The notes beneath the pieces are model-generated. The model had not been told where the DNA came from and searched no databases. It worked only from the letters and a program-made list of their open reading frames with translations. A stretch of 22,946 nt of DNA. Origin: an uncultured Alistipes sp. Its GTDB lineage: Bacteria; Bacteroidota; Bacteroidia; Bacteroidales; Rikenellaceae. Positions 7,683 to 15,252 of the stretch are shown piece by piece; position 1 is the first letter of the stretch; every line of letters begins with the position of its first letter. The stretch lies in assembly GCA_900542505.1 (NCBI GenBank), contig UQNV01000038.1, positions 1 through 22,946 of the forward strand, written 5' to 3'. The translations under genes and the position numbers were made by a program.

Positions 7683-9245
7683 TCATTCGTCGCCGGGGCC
7701 CCTTCTGATTTGGCGGAAGAGGATGCTCAGCTCGGCAATGAGCAGCGCCGTGAAGAGCGCCAGGAAGAGGAAGAAGGTGGTGGCCACCGACTCGCCCGGG
7801 AGCTTCGATACGCCGATGCCGACGGGCATCAGGTCCTGGATGACCCAGGGCTGGCGTCCCACCTCGGCGACCACCCATCCGGCCTGCGAGGCGAGGTAGG
7901 CGAGCGGTATGGCGGCGATGGACAGGCGGAGCAGCCAGCGCTTGCCGGCCAGCTTGTCGCGGCGGTTGTACCACCATACAAGGGCCAGCAGCAGGATGAA
8001 GAGGCAGCCGGCGCCCACCATCACGCGGAACGAATAGAAGAGCAGCGGCACGTTGGGTACGAGCTGCTCGGGAGACTGCAGGTAGCCGTAGCCGAAGTAG
8101 GCGAAGTATTCGCCGAGGAACTCCCGGCCTTCGGGGGTCGAGGGGTCGAACTTGCGGGTGATTTCGGCCACGGTCGCCGCGTCGCCGCTCTCGCGGGCGT
8201 CGCGGTAGCGGGCCAGTTCGGCGATGGCCTCCCGGCCGCGGGCGATTTTCTCGTCGGCCGACATGATGCCCTGCTCGGGGTTGCCCTCCAGCAGGTCGTT
8301 GATGCCTGCCACGTAGGCCTCGGCATCGCGGAAGCTCATGATGGAGAGCATCTTCGGGATGTCGACCTTGAAGTAGAAGGCCTCTTCGCCCGACGTGCGC
8401 TGCGCCTCGGGGCGCAGGACGCCGACGGCTGTCAGCGGAGCACCCTCGCAGCCGTCGTAGAGCGCCTCCATGGCGGCCAGCTTCATCGGCTGCAGCCGTG
8501 CGACGATGGCTCCCGAGCGGTCGCCCGAGAAGGCCGTCACCAGCGAGGCGACGAGTCCGAAGAGCGAGGCGACGGCGATGCTCTGCGTTGCCATCCGCCG
8601 CTCGCGCCGCCGGAGCAGGTACCAGGCGCTCACGCCCACGACGAAGAGGGCCGCCAGCGTGAAGGAGGAGGTGACCGTGTGCGAGAACTTGTTGACCGCC
8701 ACGGGCGAAAGGGCGACCTCCCAGAACGAGGTCATCTCGTTGCGTACGGTCTCGGGGTTGAAGGTGCATCCCGAGGGGTACTGCATCCACGAGTTGGCCA
8801 CCAGAATCCACCATGCCGAGAGGTTGGCGCCGACGGCCGTGAGCCACGTGGCCGTGAGGTGGAAGCCGCGGCTGACCTTCCCCCAGCCGAAGAACATCAC
8901 GGCGATGAAGGTGCTTTCGAGGAAGAAGGCCATGATGCCCTCGATGGCCAGCGGGGCGCCGAAGATGTCGCCCACGAAGTGGGAGTAGTTCGACCAGTTG
9001 GTGCCGAACTCGAACTCGAGAATGAGTCCCGTGGCCACGCCGATGGCGAAGTTGACGCCGAACAGGCGCATCCAGAAGCGGGTCGTCCGCTTCCAGAAGT
9101 CGTCGCCGGTGCGGTAGTAGATGCTCTCCATGATGGCGATGATGATGCCGAGTCCCAGCGTGAGCGGGACGAAGAGCCAGTGGTAGATGGCCGTCAGCGC
9201 GAACTGCGCGCGTGACCAATCGACTGTTTGCAGGATGTCCGACAT
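7683..9245 (-). CDS. cydA: Cytochrome bd ubiquinol oxidase subunit I, CydA
   Basis: The haem-bearing and quinol-oxidising subunit of cytochrome bd. The protein has 520 residues and about nine membrane segments. Visible ligands match the family: His22 (YHWLF, high-spin b haem), His189 (NKFSHT, low-spin b558) and a Met in YSFRVMVG at about 415 (b558). The glutamates around 102-110 (AIEGIMAFFLEST) are the conserved proton-channel or haem-proximal residues. The quinol-binding loop begins at GDRSG and continues through LQPMKLAAMEA. GWVVAEVGRQPW is the family signature. The gene starts 15 bases after the small DUF4492 gene and is followed by cydB, a synteny frequent in Bacteroidetes. No cydX-like small gene is visible after cydB. 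Confidence 0.95.
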   Translation of the reverse strand: MSDILQTVDWSRAQFALTAIYHWLFVPLTLGLGIIIAIMESIYYRTGDDFWKRTTRFWMRLFGVNFAIGVATGLILEFEFGTNWSNYSHFVGDIFGAPLAIEGIMAFFLESTFIAVMFFGWGKVSRGFHLTATWLTAVGANLSAWWILVANSWMQYPSGCTFNPETVRNEMTSFWEVALSPVAVNKFSHTVTSSFTLAALFVVGVSAWYLLRRRERRMATQSIAVASLFGLVASLVTAFSGDRSGAIVARLQPMKLAAMEALYDGCEGAPLTAVGVLRPEAQRTSGEEAFYFKVDIPKMLSIMSFRDAEAYVAGINDLLEGNPEQGIMSADEKIARGREAIAELARYRDARESGDAATVAEITRKFDPSTPEGREFLGEYFAYFGYGYLQSPEQLVPNVPLLFYSFRVMVGAGCLFILLLALVWWYNRRDKLAGKRWLLRLSIAAIPLAYLASQAGWVVAEVGRQPWVIQDLMPVGIGVSKLPGESVATTFFLFLALFTALLIAELSILFRQIRRGPGDE

Positions 9246-9260
9246 GGTGTGCAGTGTGTG

Positions 9261-9470
9261 TCAGGTTTCGGGTGTGAGTTGTTCCAGTACGTGGCGGCTG
9301 CGCTCCTCGGGGCTCTTGCCGGCCAGGAAATCGGGAAAGAAGAAGATTTTCAGGATGGCGAACATGATGAAGAGCTTGATGAGGATGATGGCCCACAGCG
9401 TGCGTCCGAGCGTCATGGCTCGGAATCCGTCGCGGTAAAAGCGGTATACTTTGCGAAGTGTGGCAACCAT
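9261..9470 (-). CDS. DUF4492 family small membrane protein
   Basis: A small protein (69 residues from this start) with one strong hydrophobic segment (TLWAIILIKLFIMFAILKIFFF, about residues 23-44). It is preceded by a basic amphipathic N-terminus (RKVYRFYRDGFRAMTLGR) and followed by PDFLAGKSPEERSRHVLEQL. This is the DUF4492 pattern, found in front of cydA in many Bacteroidetes; the position suggests a role in assembly or stability of the bd oxidase. The frame is open to an ATG at 9521, which would add 17 residues. I prefer the ATG at 9470 because the -7 box at 9526-9533 would otherwise leave no leader, the extra residues (TPPGRRTGN) do not fit the family, and an A-rich CAAAAACG directly precedes 9470. 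Confidence 0.85.
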   Translation of the reverse strand: MVATLRKVYRFYRDGFRAMTLGRTLWAIILIKLFIMFAILKIFFFPDFLAGKSPEERSRHVLEQLTPET

Positions 9471-9525
9471 CGTTTTTGCGGCGTTCCCGGTGCGCCGGCC
9501 GGGCGGCGTCCGGAGTTTCATATTC

Positions 9526-9533
9526 CAAAACTA
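9526..9533 (-). promoter_or_regulatory. -7 element of the DUF4492-cydAB operon promoter
   Basis: The minus strand reads TAGTTTTG (plus CAAAACTA), a perfect TAnnTTTG. I see no convincing TTTG at the -33 distance. It gives a leader of about 50 bases to the preferred start at 9470. No FNR-like TTGAT-N4-ATCAA operator is visible nearby. Confidence 0.6.
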
Positions 9534-9653
9534 AGCAAAAAAAACGAAAAACGGAAGGCCGCAGGCGAAAAAAACGCCGCGGGCCGTCCCCTGGCGCTGC
9601 CTTTTTCCCTCCGGGAACGGCCGCTCCCGGGTGGCGATTCGCGAACTTTTTAC

Positions 9654-9661
9654 TACTTTTG
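9654..9661 (+). promoter_or_regulatory. -7 element of the nhaC-phosphatase promoter
   Basis: TACTTTTG matches TAnnTTTG exactly. The -33 region (about 9630-9634) has no clear TTTG. The leader to the ATG at 9711 is about 45 bases and contains a short direct repeat (AAGGTTAA twice, near 9678-9694) just before the A-rich start region. Confidence 0.6.
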
Positions 9662-9710
9662 CGCCCGGTTAGATTTCAAAGGTTAAAAGGTTAAAGAGAA
9701 AACGAACGAA

Positions 9711-11150
9711 ATGAACGAATCCACCCCCAGAATTCCCTCCGCCTGGCTTTCGGCGCTGCCGCTGGCGGTGCTCGCCGTGCTGCTCTATGTGGTTATCCGC
9801 TGTTTCGGCGGCGACTCCATCAACGGCGGCAGCCAGATTGCGCTGCTCTCGGCCACGTCGGTCTGCGTGATGCTTGCCATCGGCGTCTACCGCTGCCGCT
9901 GGAGCGTGCTCGAGGAGGCCATCATCGACAACATCCGGACCTCGGCCTCGGCCATCATCATCCTGCTGCTCATCGGCGCGATTGCCGGTACGTGGATGGT
10001 CAGCGGCGTGGTCCCCACGATGATTTACTACGGACTCGAAATCCTCCATCCGTCGTTCTTCCTGGTCGCCTCGTGCCTCATCTGCGCGGGCGTCTCGCTC
10101 ATGACCGGCAGCTCGTGGACCACCATCGCCACCATCGGCGTGGCGCTGATGGGCATCGGCCGGGCGATGGGCTTCCCCGAGGGCTGGGTCGCCGGCGCCA
10201 TCATCTCGGGCGCCTACTTCGGCGACAAGGTCTCGCTGCTCTCCGACACCACGGTGCTCGCCTCGTCGACGGTAGGGGTGCCGATTTTCACCCACATCCG
10301 CTACATGCTCTATACGACCATGCCCTCATTCGCCGTGGCGCTCGCGGTCTTCACGGTGGCGGGACTCAACCTCTCGCACGACGGGGCGACCCATGCCGAG
10401 CTCTATGCCGACACGCTTCGGGCGACGTTCCGCATCACGCCGTGGCTGCTGCTGGTGCCGCTGGCCACGGGTGTCCTCATTGCGCGCAAGCTGCCCGCCA
10501 TCGTGACGCTCTTCGCCTCGGTGGTCTTCGCCTGTGTGGCGATGCTGCTCGCTCAGCGCGGGCTGGTGGCTTCGGTGGCGGGAGTCGAGTCGCTCGATTT
10601 CCTGTCGGGCTTCAAGGGGGTGCTGATGAGCTGTTTCGGCCCGACGGCCGTCGATACGGGCAATGCGCAGCTCAACGACCTGGTCGCCACGCGCGGCATG
10701 GCCGGCATGCTCAATACCGTGTGGCTGATTATCTGCGCCATGTGCTTCGGCGGCGTGATGACGGGCAGCGGCATGCTGCGCTCGCTGACCGCCGTCTTCC
10801 TGCGGGTGGTGCGGCGCGCCTTCTCGGCGGTCGCCTCGACGGTCGGCGCGGGACTCTTCTTCAACCTCTGCACGGCCGACCAGTACATCTCGATTATCCT
10901 TTCGGGGCGTCTGTTCCGTGACCTCTATGCCGAACGGGGACTCGAGGAGCGGCTGCTGAGCCGTTCGGTCGAGGATTCGGCGACGGTCTGCTCGGTGCTC
11001 GTGCCGTGGAACTCGTGCGGCATGACGCAGGCCACGGTGCTCGGTGTGGCGACCTTCACCTATCTTCCCTATTGCATCTTCAACATCGTCTCGCCCTGCA
11101 TGTCGCTTCTGGTGGCGGCCGTGGGGTGGAAAATAAAACAAGCGAAATGA
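9711..11150 (+). CDS. nhaC: Na+/H+ antiporter, NhaC family
   Basis: An inner-membrane antiporter of 479 residues that exchanges sodium for protons (some relatives exchange malate/lactate or use other substrates). About eleven to twelve hydrophobic segments are visible. The family core is present: GSSWTTIATIGVALMGIG at roughly 140-158, then GAYFGDKVSLLSDTTVLASS at about 167-186, where the polar and acidic residues form the ion path. A second polar region (NSCGMTQATVLGVATF) near the C-terminus is also typical. The chosen ATG follows a promoter -7 box and an A-rich leader (GAACGAA). The stop codon overlaps the start of the following phosphatase (ATGA), indicating translational coupling. The symbol reflects family membership; the transported ion is not provable from sequence. 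Confidence 0.9.
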   Translation: MNESTPRIPSAWLSALPLAVLAVLLYVVIRCFGGDSINGGSQIALLSATSVCVMLAIGVYRCRWSVLEEAIIDNIRTSASAIIILLLIGAIAGTWMVSGVVPTMIYYGLEILHPSFFLVASCLICAGVSLMTGSSWTTIATIGVALMGIGRAMGFPEGWVAGAIISGAYFGDKVSLLSDTTVLASSTVGVPIFTHIRYMLYTTMPSFAVALAVFTVAGLNLSHDGATHAELYADTLRATFRITPWLLLVPLATGVLIARKLPAIVTLFASVVFACVAMLLAQRGLVASVAGVESLDFLSGFKGVLMSCFGPTAVDTGNAQLNDLVATRGMAGMLNTVWLIICAMCFGGVMTGSGMLRSLTAVFLRVVRRAFSAVASTVGAGLFFNLCTADQYISIILSGRLFRDLYAERGLEERLLSRSVEDSATVCSVLVPWNSCGMTQATVLGVATFTYLPYCIFNIVSPCMSLLVAAVGWKIKQAK

Positions 11151-11803
11151 AAACCGAACTGGTGATTTTCGACCTCGACGGCACGCTGCTCAACACCATC
11201 GGCGACCTGGCCGTCAGCTGCAATGCCGTGCTGGCCGTGCGGGGCCTTCCGCAGCACTCCTACGAGGAGTACTGCCACTTTGTGGGCAACGGCATCCTGC
11301 GTCTGGTCGAGCGTGCGTTGCCAGAAGTGCTGCGCACGCCCGAGAACGTGGCGCTCGTGCGCGCCGATTTCGTCCGTTACTATACGGAGCACATCGACAC
11401 CTATACCAAACCCTACGACGGTATTCCCGACGTGGTGGCCGCTCTGGCGCGCCGCGGCGTGCGGATGGCCGTCGCGTCGAACAAGTTCCAGGCCGGAACC
11501 GAGAAGCTCGTCGGCCTGTTCTTCCCCGAAGGGTGCTTCTCGCCCGTCTTCGGACAGCGGCCCGACGTGCCGCTGAAGCCCGACCCGGCGGTGGTCGAGG
11601 AGATTCTCGCGGCGACGGGCGTTGCCCGCGAGCGGGTGCTCTACGTGGGCGATTCGGGCGTCGACATGCAGACTGCGGCTGCAGCCGGCCTCCGTTCGGT
11701 GGGGGTGACGTGGGGATTCCGCGAGCGTGCCGAACTGGAGGCCTGCAACCCCTGGCGCATCATCGACCGCCCGGAGGAGCTGCTTGCGCTGCTCGACGCA
11801 TAG
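11147..11803 (+). CDS. HAD-superfamily phosphatase, phosphoglycolate phosphatase-like
   Basis: A cytoplasmic phosphatase of 218 residues in the Gph/PpaX group of haloacid dehalogenase enzymes. Motif I is DLDGTLLNT (nucleophile Asp9, general acid Asp11), motif II is the Ser of VASNKF, motif III is the Lys of LKPDP, and motif IV is GDSGVDMQTA. The helical cap between motifs I and II is of the C1 type. The substrate may be 2-phosphoglycolate, pyrophosphate or another small phosphoester. A longer reading frame exists upstream inside nhaC, but the ATG at 11147 begins exactly where the family N-terminus begins (MKTELVIFDLDGT) and overlaps the nhaC stop as ATGA. The gene ends in front of a large hairpin shared with the convergent regulator gene. 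Confidence 0.9.
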   Translation: MKTELVIFDLDGTLLNTIGDLAVSCNAVLAVRGLPQHSYEEYCHFVGNGILRLVERALPEVLRTPENVALVRADFVRYYTEHIDTYTKPYDGIPDVVAALARRGVRMAVASNKFQAGTEKLVGLFFPEGCFSPVFGQRPDVPLKPDPAVVEEILAATGVARERVLYVGDSGVDMQTAAAAGLRSVGVTWGFRERAELEACNPWRIIDRPEELLALLDA

Positions 11804-11830
11804 CGCACCGGGCGGCAGCCTGCAACGCAT

Positions 11831-11866
11831 GCGGCGGGACACGGAGTCATAACCGTGTCCCGCCGC
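11831..11866. terminator. bidirectional hairpin terminator between convergent genes
   Basis: A perfect 14-bp inverted repeat (arms 11831-11844 and 11853-11866, loop AGTCATAA) is extended by TGCAAC/GTTGCA at its base. It stands between the phosphatase stop and the regulator stop. No long T tract follows on either strand, so its terminator role is inferred from position and stem strength. Confidence 0.75.
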
Positions 11867-11906
11867 GTTGCATCTTCGGGGCTGGTCGGCGGCGTTCGGC
11901 CGCCGT

Positions 11907-13046
11907 TCAGCAGTAGAGGTGGACGTCGGCCGGGGTGATGCGGTCGCCCGAGAGAATCAGCAGCCGTTCGACCACGTTGTGCAGCTCGCGGATGTTGCCC
12001 GTCCAGGGCATCTCCTGCAGCAGCTGCATCGCCTCGGGGGTGACCTCCTTGGGGACGGAGCCGTGCTCGGCGCAGATGGTCCGGATGAAGTGGTCGACCA
12101 GCGCCGGGATGTCGTCCGGATGCTCGCGCAGCGCCGGGACGCGGATGACGATGACCCCGATGCGGTGGTAGAGGTCCTCGCGGAAGTTCCCCTTGCGGAT
12201 TTCCTCGCGCAGGTCCTTGTTTGTCGCCGCGATGACGCGCACGTCGACCTCCACGTCCTTGTCGCCGCCGATGCGGCAGATTTTGTTCTCCTGCAGCGCC
12301 CGCAGCACCTTGGCCTGTGCGGCAAGCGACATGTCGCCGATTTCGTCCATGAAGAGCGTGCCGCCGTTCGCAAGTTCGAACTTTCCCTTGCGCTGCTTGA
12401 CGGCCGAGGTGAAGGCGCCCCGTTCGTGGCCGAACAGCTCGCTCTCAATCAGTTCCGACGGTATGGCTGCGCAGTTCACCTCGACGAAGGGGGCCGCCGC
12501 CCGGGGACTTTTGGCGTGGAGCCAGCGGGCGACGAGCTCCTTGCCCGTGCCGTTTTCGCCCGTGACCAGCACGCGCGCCTCGCAGGGGGCCACTTTTTCG
12601 ATGAGTTCGCGCACCAGCCGGATTTGGGGCGACTGCCCGATGATTTCGGTCTGGGCTGCGTGCGAGCGCCGGGCCCGTGCGGCGGGACGCGGCGCCGCTG
12701 CGCGCGCAGCGGGTGCATCGGCCGGCTCCTCGACCGTGCGGCGGATGGACTGCAGCAGCCGGTTCATGTCGATGGGTTTGGTCACGAAGTCGCGCGCGCC
12801 GCTGCGGACGGCCCGGACGGCCGAGTCGATGGAGGCCTCGCCCGAAAGGGCGATGAAGGGGATGCCCGCATCGGGGACCCGGCACTCCGTGTCCGAAAGG
12901 ATGACGTCGAAGGGAATCCGTTCGCAGAGCCGCGATGCGGCGGCCTCGTCGTCGACCGCCTCGGCCGAGAAACCTTCGTATTCGAGCCGCTCGCGCAGGA
13001 TGTTTCGCACGCTTTTTGAATGGTCCAAAATTAAAACCTTTACCAT
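11907..13046 (-). CDS. NtrC-type sigma-54 response regulator lacking a DNA-binding domain
   Basis: A 379-residue protein with a receiver domain (1-107) and a sigma-54 activator AAA+ domain (about 135-375). The receiver has the phospho-acceptor Asp52, Ser68 and Lys90. The acidic pair at its N-terminus is only half kept (Asp8, then His9). A Pro/Ala/Arg-rich linker (108-131) follows. The ATPase has Walker A GENGTGKE (163-170), the sigma-54 contact loop as GAFTSA (210-215) instead of GAFTGA, Walker B FMDE (Asp234, Glu235) and an arginine-finger region REDLYHRIGVIVIRVPALRE. It stops right after TPADVHLYC, where relatives carry a Fis-type helix-turn-helix. Only about 40 bases separate the stop from a terminator hairpin, so no hidden domain follows. 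It may act from solution on sigma-54 holoenzyme. No sensor kinase is adjacent. Confidence 0.9.
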   Translation of the reverse strand: MVKVLILDHSKSVRNILRERLEYEGFSAEAVDDEAAASRLCERIPFDVILSDTECRVPDAGIPFIALSGEASIDSAVRAVRSGARDFVTKPIDMNRLLQSIRRTVEEPADAPAARAAAPRPAARARRSHAAQTEIIGQSPQIRLVRELIEKVAPCEARVLVTGENGTGKELVARWLHAKSPRAAAPFVEVNCAAIPSELIESELFGHERGAFTSAVKQRKGKFELANGGTLFMDEIGDMSLAAQAKVLRALQENKICRIGGDKDVEVDVRVIAATNKDLREEIRKGNFREDLYHRIGVIVIRVPALREHPDDIPALVDHFIRTICAEHGSVPKEVTPEAMQLLQEMPWTGNIRELHNVVERLLILSGDRITPADVHLYC

Positions 13047-13048
13047 CT

Positions 13049-13078
13049 CTTGTTTTTAGTGTTTTTTTGTTATTTTTG
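13049..13078 (+). promoter_or_regulatory. promoter of the DUF4290 gene
   Basis: TATTTTTG at 13071-13078 matches the -7 consensus TAnnTTTG. CTTG at 13049-13052, 18 bases upstream, is a near match to the -33 TTTG. The predicted start near 13085 falls inside the -7 box of the divergent regulator promoter. Confidence 0.6.
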
Positions 13079-13081
13079 TCC

Positions 13082-13114
13082 CAAAGTTATTGCTTTCCGC
13101 GGTGTAAAAACAAT
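13082..13114 (-). promoter_or_regulatory. promoter of the sigma-54 regulator gene
   Basis: On the minus strand TAACTTTG (plus 13082-13089) is a full -7 match. ATTG (plus 13111-13114), 21 bases upstream, is a three-of-four match to the -33 TTTG. The leader to the ATG at 13046 would be about 30 bases. This is a standard housekeeping promoter, not a sigma-54 GG-N10-GC site. Confidence 0.6.
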
Positions 13115-13229
13115 TTTGGGTACTCCGCCCGGTCAAATGCTCAAATGCGGGAAGTCATTCTGAATGGGACCATTGCGCGGGCCCTTCCGTGGCAGGAAGG
13201 GGACGAAACGGAACAGGACGCGGCTGCGC

Positions 13230-13925
13230 ATGGACGACAATTACGGTATGGAAAAGAATTACAACTACATGCGGCGCAGACTCTTTTTGCCCGAGTACGG
13301 CCGCCACATCCACGAAATGATAGATTCGCTGCTGACCATCGAGGACCGGCGCGAACGCAACCGTCAGGCGCGGGCCGTCATCGCCGTGATGGGCAATCTG
13401 AATCCGCTGCTGCGCGATACGGCCGACTTTACGCACAAACTCTGGGACCATCTGTTCATCATGTCTGATTTTCAGCTCGATGTGGATTCGCCCTATCCGC
13501 GTCCTTCGCGCGAGGAGCTGACCGTCACGCCCCACCGGATGCCCTATACCCAGAGCCGCATCGCCTACAAGCACTACGGCAAATACGTCGAGCGGATGCT
13601 GCAGAGTCTGGGCGGCGTGCAGGACCGTCAGGCGGTGGCCCGCACGGTCGACAATCTGGCACGGTACATGCGTACGAAGAGCTTCGAATACAACCAGGAG
13701 CATCCCAACAACGAGGTGATTGTAAAGGACATCAAACGGATGTCCGGAGGGGATATCGAAATCGACGAAGTTGCACTGAACAATCTCCGAAGCGACTATA
13801 AACAGCACTTTACGGCACGTCCCCAGAAGGGCGGCCAGCAGCAGCGGCAGCAGAAGAACCGCAATCAGCAGCATGCGCGCAATTACTCGAAAAACAACGG
13901 GTCGCGGCACAATTTCCAGAAGTAA
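13230..13925 (+). CDS. DUF4290 family protein
   Basis: A Bacteroidetes-specific cytoplasmic protein of unknown function (231 residues from this start). The DUF4290 core is clear: LFLPEYGRHIHEMIDSLLTIEDRRERNRQA near the N-terminus, then LWDHLFIMSDF, and the YGKYVERML helix region. The last ~36 residues are a basic, Gln/Asn-rich tail (QQQRQQKNRNQQHARN), probably disordered and possibly RNA-binding. The open frame extends to an ATG at 13164. I prefer 13230 because the added N-terminal residues (RGRKGTKRNRTR) are unlike the family, whose members start shortly before the LPEYGRH motif. ATG 13248 (MEKNYNYMRR) is an equally good alternative. A promoter lies at 13049-13078, leaving a long leader of about 145 bases with no motif I recognise. 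Confidence 0.85.
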   Translation: MDDNYGMEKNYNYMRRRLFLPEYGRHIHEMIDSLLTIEDRRERNRQARAVIAVMGNLNPLLRDTADFTHKLWDHLFIMSDFQLDVDSPYPRPSREELTVTPHRMPYTQSRIAYKHYGKYVERMLQSLGGVQDRQAVARTVDNLARYMRTKSFEYNQEHPNNEVIVKDIKRMSGGDIEIDEVALNNLRSDYKQHFTARPQKGGQQQRQQKNRNQQHARNYSKNNGSRHNFQK

Positions 13926-13958
13926 TTCGTCGTTTTTTCCCGGAATTGAATATCTTTG
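13926..13958 (+). promoter_or_regulatory. promoter of the thioredoxin-like lipoprotein / lpxH-thyA-folA cluster
   Basis: TATCTTTG at 13951-13958 is a full TAnnTTTG match. TTCG at 13926-13929, 21 bases upstream, is a three-of-four -33 match. It begins immediately after the DUF4290 stop codon. The leader to 14044 is about 80 bases and ends in an A-rich stretch (CAAAACAATAA). Confidence 0.65.
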
Positions 13959-14043
13959 TGCAAATATCCGGACGTTTTCGGGCGGCCGTGCCGTCCGTGC
14001 ATCGGAATGTCCGGCGGAATTCGTTAATGACGCAAAACAATAA

Positions 14044-15183
14044 ATGAACGGAAAGGTTATCTTAGCGGCGGTGGCCGCAGCGTCGGCGCTCTGCGCCTGC
14101 CAGTCGTCGAAGGTGCGCATCTCTGGCCGCATTGTGGGCAACGAAGCCCGCAGCATCTACCTCGAGCAGGTGACGCCGCTCTCCGAGCGCATCATCGACT
14201 CGGCGCAACTCGACAAGGAGGGCAATTATCGCTTCGAACTGCGCGAGGCGCCCGCCTCGCCGTCGCTCTACAACGTGGTCTACGACGGGGAGCGCATCCC
14301 GCTGCTGCTGGCCGCAGGCGACCGCCTGACGCTCAGCTCGGTGGGCAGCGTGGCACGCAACTATACGGTCGAGGGCTCGGCCGAATCGGAACTGTTGCGC
14401 CAGTTCTACCAGAACTACGTGGCCGGCGTGCAGCGGCTCGACGAAATCGCCCAGCAGGTCGCCCGGCAGGAGGCCGGCGAGCAGCACGACGAGCTGGTGA
14501 AGGCCTATACCGAGGAGTACTACCGCATCCGCCGCGAGCAGCTGCGCTTCATCATCGAGAACAAGTCGTCGCTGGCGGCCCTCTTCGCGCTCTACCAGCG
14601 TCTGCCGGGCGATGCCAACCTCTTCAACGGCGACAGCGACGTGGTCTATTACCGCACGGTGGCCGAGGCGCTCGAGAAGAGCTATCCCGATTCGCCCTAT
14701 CTGCCGGTGCTGCTGGCCGAAATCGGCCGCATGGACGCCCGTCTGAATCTCGCCTCGCAGCTCACCGTCACGGGTTATCCCGACCTCGAGCTGAGCAACA
14801 TTTACGGCAAGAAGGTGCGCCTCTCGTCGCTCGAGGGGAAGGTTATCCTCGTCGACTTCTGGTCGGCCGAGCTGGGCAACGGCAATGCGCGCAACGCCGA
14901 GCTGAAGGAGCTCTACCGGAAGTATGAGCGTGCCGGCGCGCCGTTCGAAATCTACCAGGTGGCCATCGACACCTCGAAGCCGCTCTGGATTACGGCCGTG
15001 CAGGAGCAGCAGCTGCCGTGGGTATCGGTCAGCGACCTGCAGGGCGGCGCCTCGCCGACGCTCAAGCTCTACAACGTGCAGCGTCTGCCGACGAGCTTCC
15101 TCATCAGCCGTGAAGGCGAAATCGTGGCCCGCGACCTCGATGGCGAGGAGCTGGCCCGGAAAATCGAGGAGCTTCTCCAATAA
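14044..15183 (+). CDS. DUF4369/thioredoxin-fold lipoprotein without the CxxC active site
   Basis: A 379-residue predicted envelope lipoprotein: signal peptide ending in LCAC with the lipid cysteine at 19. Residues about 24-130 look like a DUF4369 beta domain ([18 protein letters not shown]). A helical linker (130-235) follows, then a TlpA/AhpC-type thioredoxin fold from about 245 ([30 protein letters not shown]). Relatives have WCxxC after DFW; here residues 273-281 read WSAELGNGN, with Leu277 and Gly280 at the cysteine positions. Disulfide exchange is therefore not possible by the usual mechanism. The cis-proline region (LPTSFLI) is kept, so the fold is probably intact. It may bind partners or act as a chaperone. 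It is followed by lpxH after 69 bases containing two hairpins. Confidence 0.85.
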   Translation: MNGKVILAAVAAASALCACQSSKVRISGRIVGNEARSIYLEQVTPLSERIIDSAQLDKEGNYRFELREAPASPSLYNVVYDGERIPLLLAAGDRLTLSSVGSVARNYTVEGSAESELLRQFYQNYVAGVQRLDEIAQQVARQEAGEQHDELVKAYTEEYYRIRREQLRFIIENKSSLAALFALYQRLPGDANLFNGDSDVVYYRTVAEALEKSYPDSPYLPVLLAEIGRMDARLNLASQLTVTGYPDLELSNIYGKKVRLSSLEGKVILVDFWSAELGNGNARNAELKELYRKYERAGAPFEIYQVAIDTSKPLWITAVQEQQLPWVSVSDLQGGASPTLKLYNVQRLPTSFLISREGEIVARDLDGEELARKIEELLQ

Positions 15184-15190
15184 GGCCCTG

Positions 15191-15228
15191 CGCCCCGGTT
15201 CCGGCCGGGGCGTTGCCGCTTCGGCGGC
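15191..15228 (+). terminator. tandem hairpins between the lipoprotein and lpxH genes
   Basis: Hairpin one has arms CGCCCCGG (15191-15198) and CCGGGGCG (15205-15212). Hairpin two is GCCGC-TTCG-GCGGC (15215-15228) with a stable UUCG-type tetraloop. Neither has a T tract. They could attenuate read-through or protect the upstream mRNA end; full termination is not certain because I see no new promoter before lpxH. Confidence 0.45.
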
Positions 15229-15252
15229 CGGCCGCAACACCTACCGATTCGC

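Noticed and set aside
9522..9710. FNR/ArcA-type oxygen-control site between cyd and nhaC
   Set aside because: I found no TTGAT-N4-ATCAA or similar palindrome; only -7 boxes are supportable.
13164..13229. An earlier start for the DUF4290 protein
   Set aside because: The 22 extra residues are basic low-complexity sequence unlike the family N-terminus, and no A-rich leader precedes the ATG at 13164.
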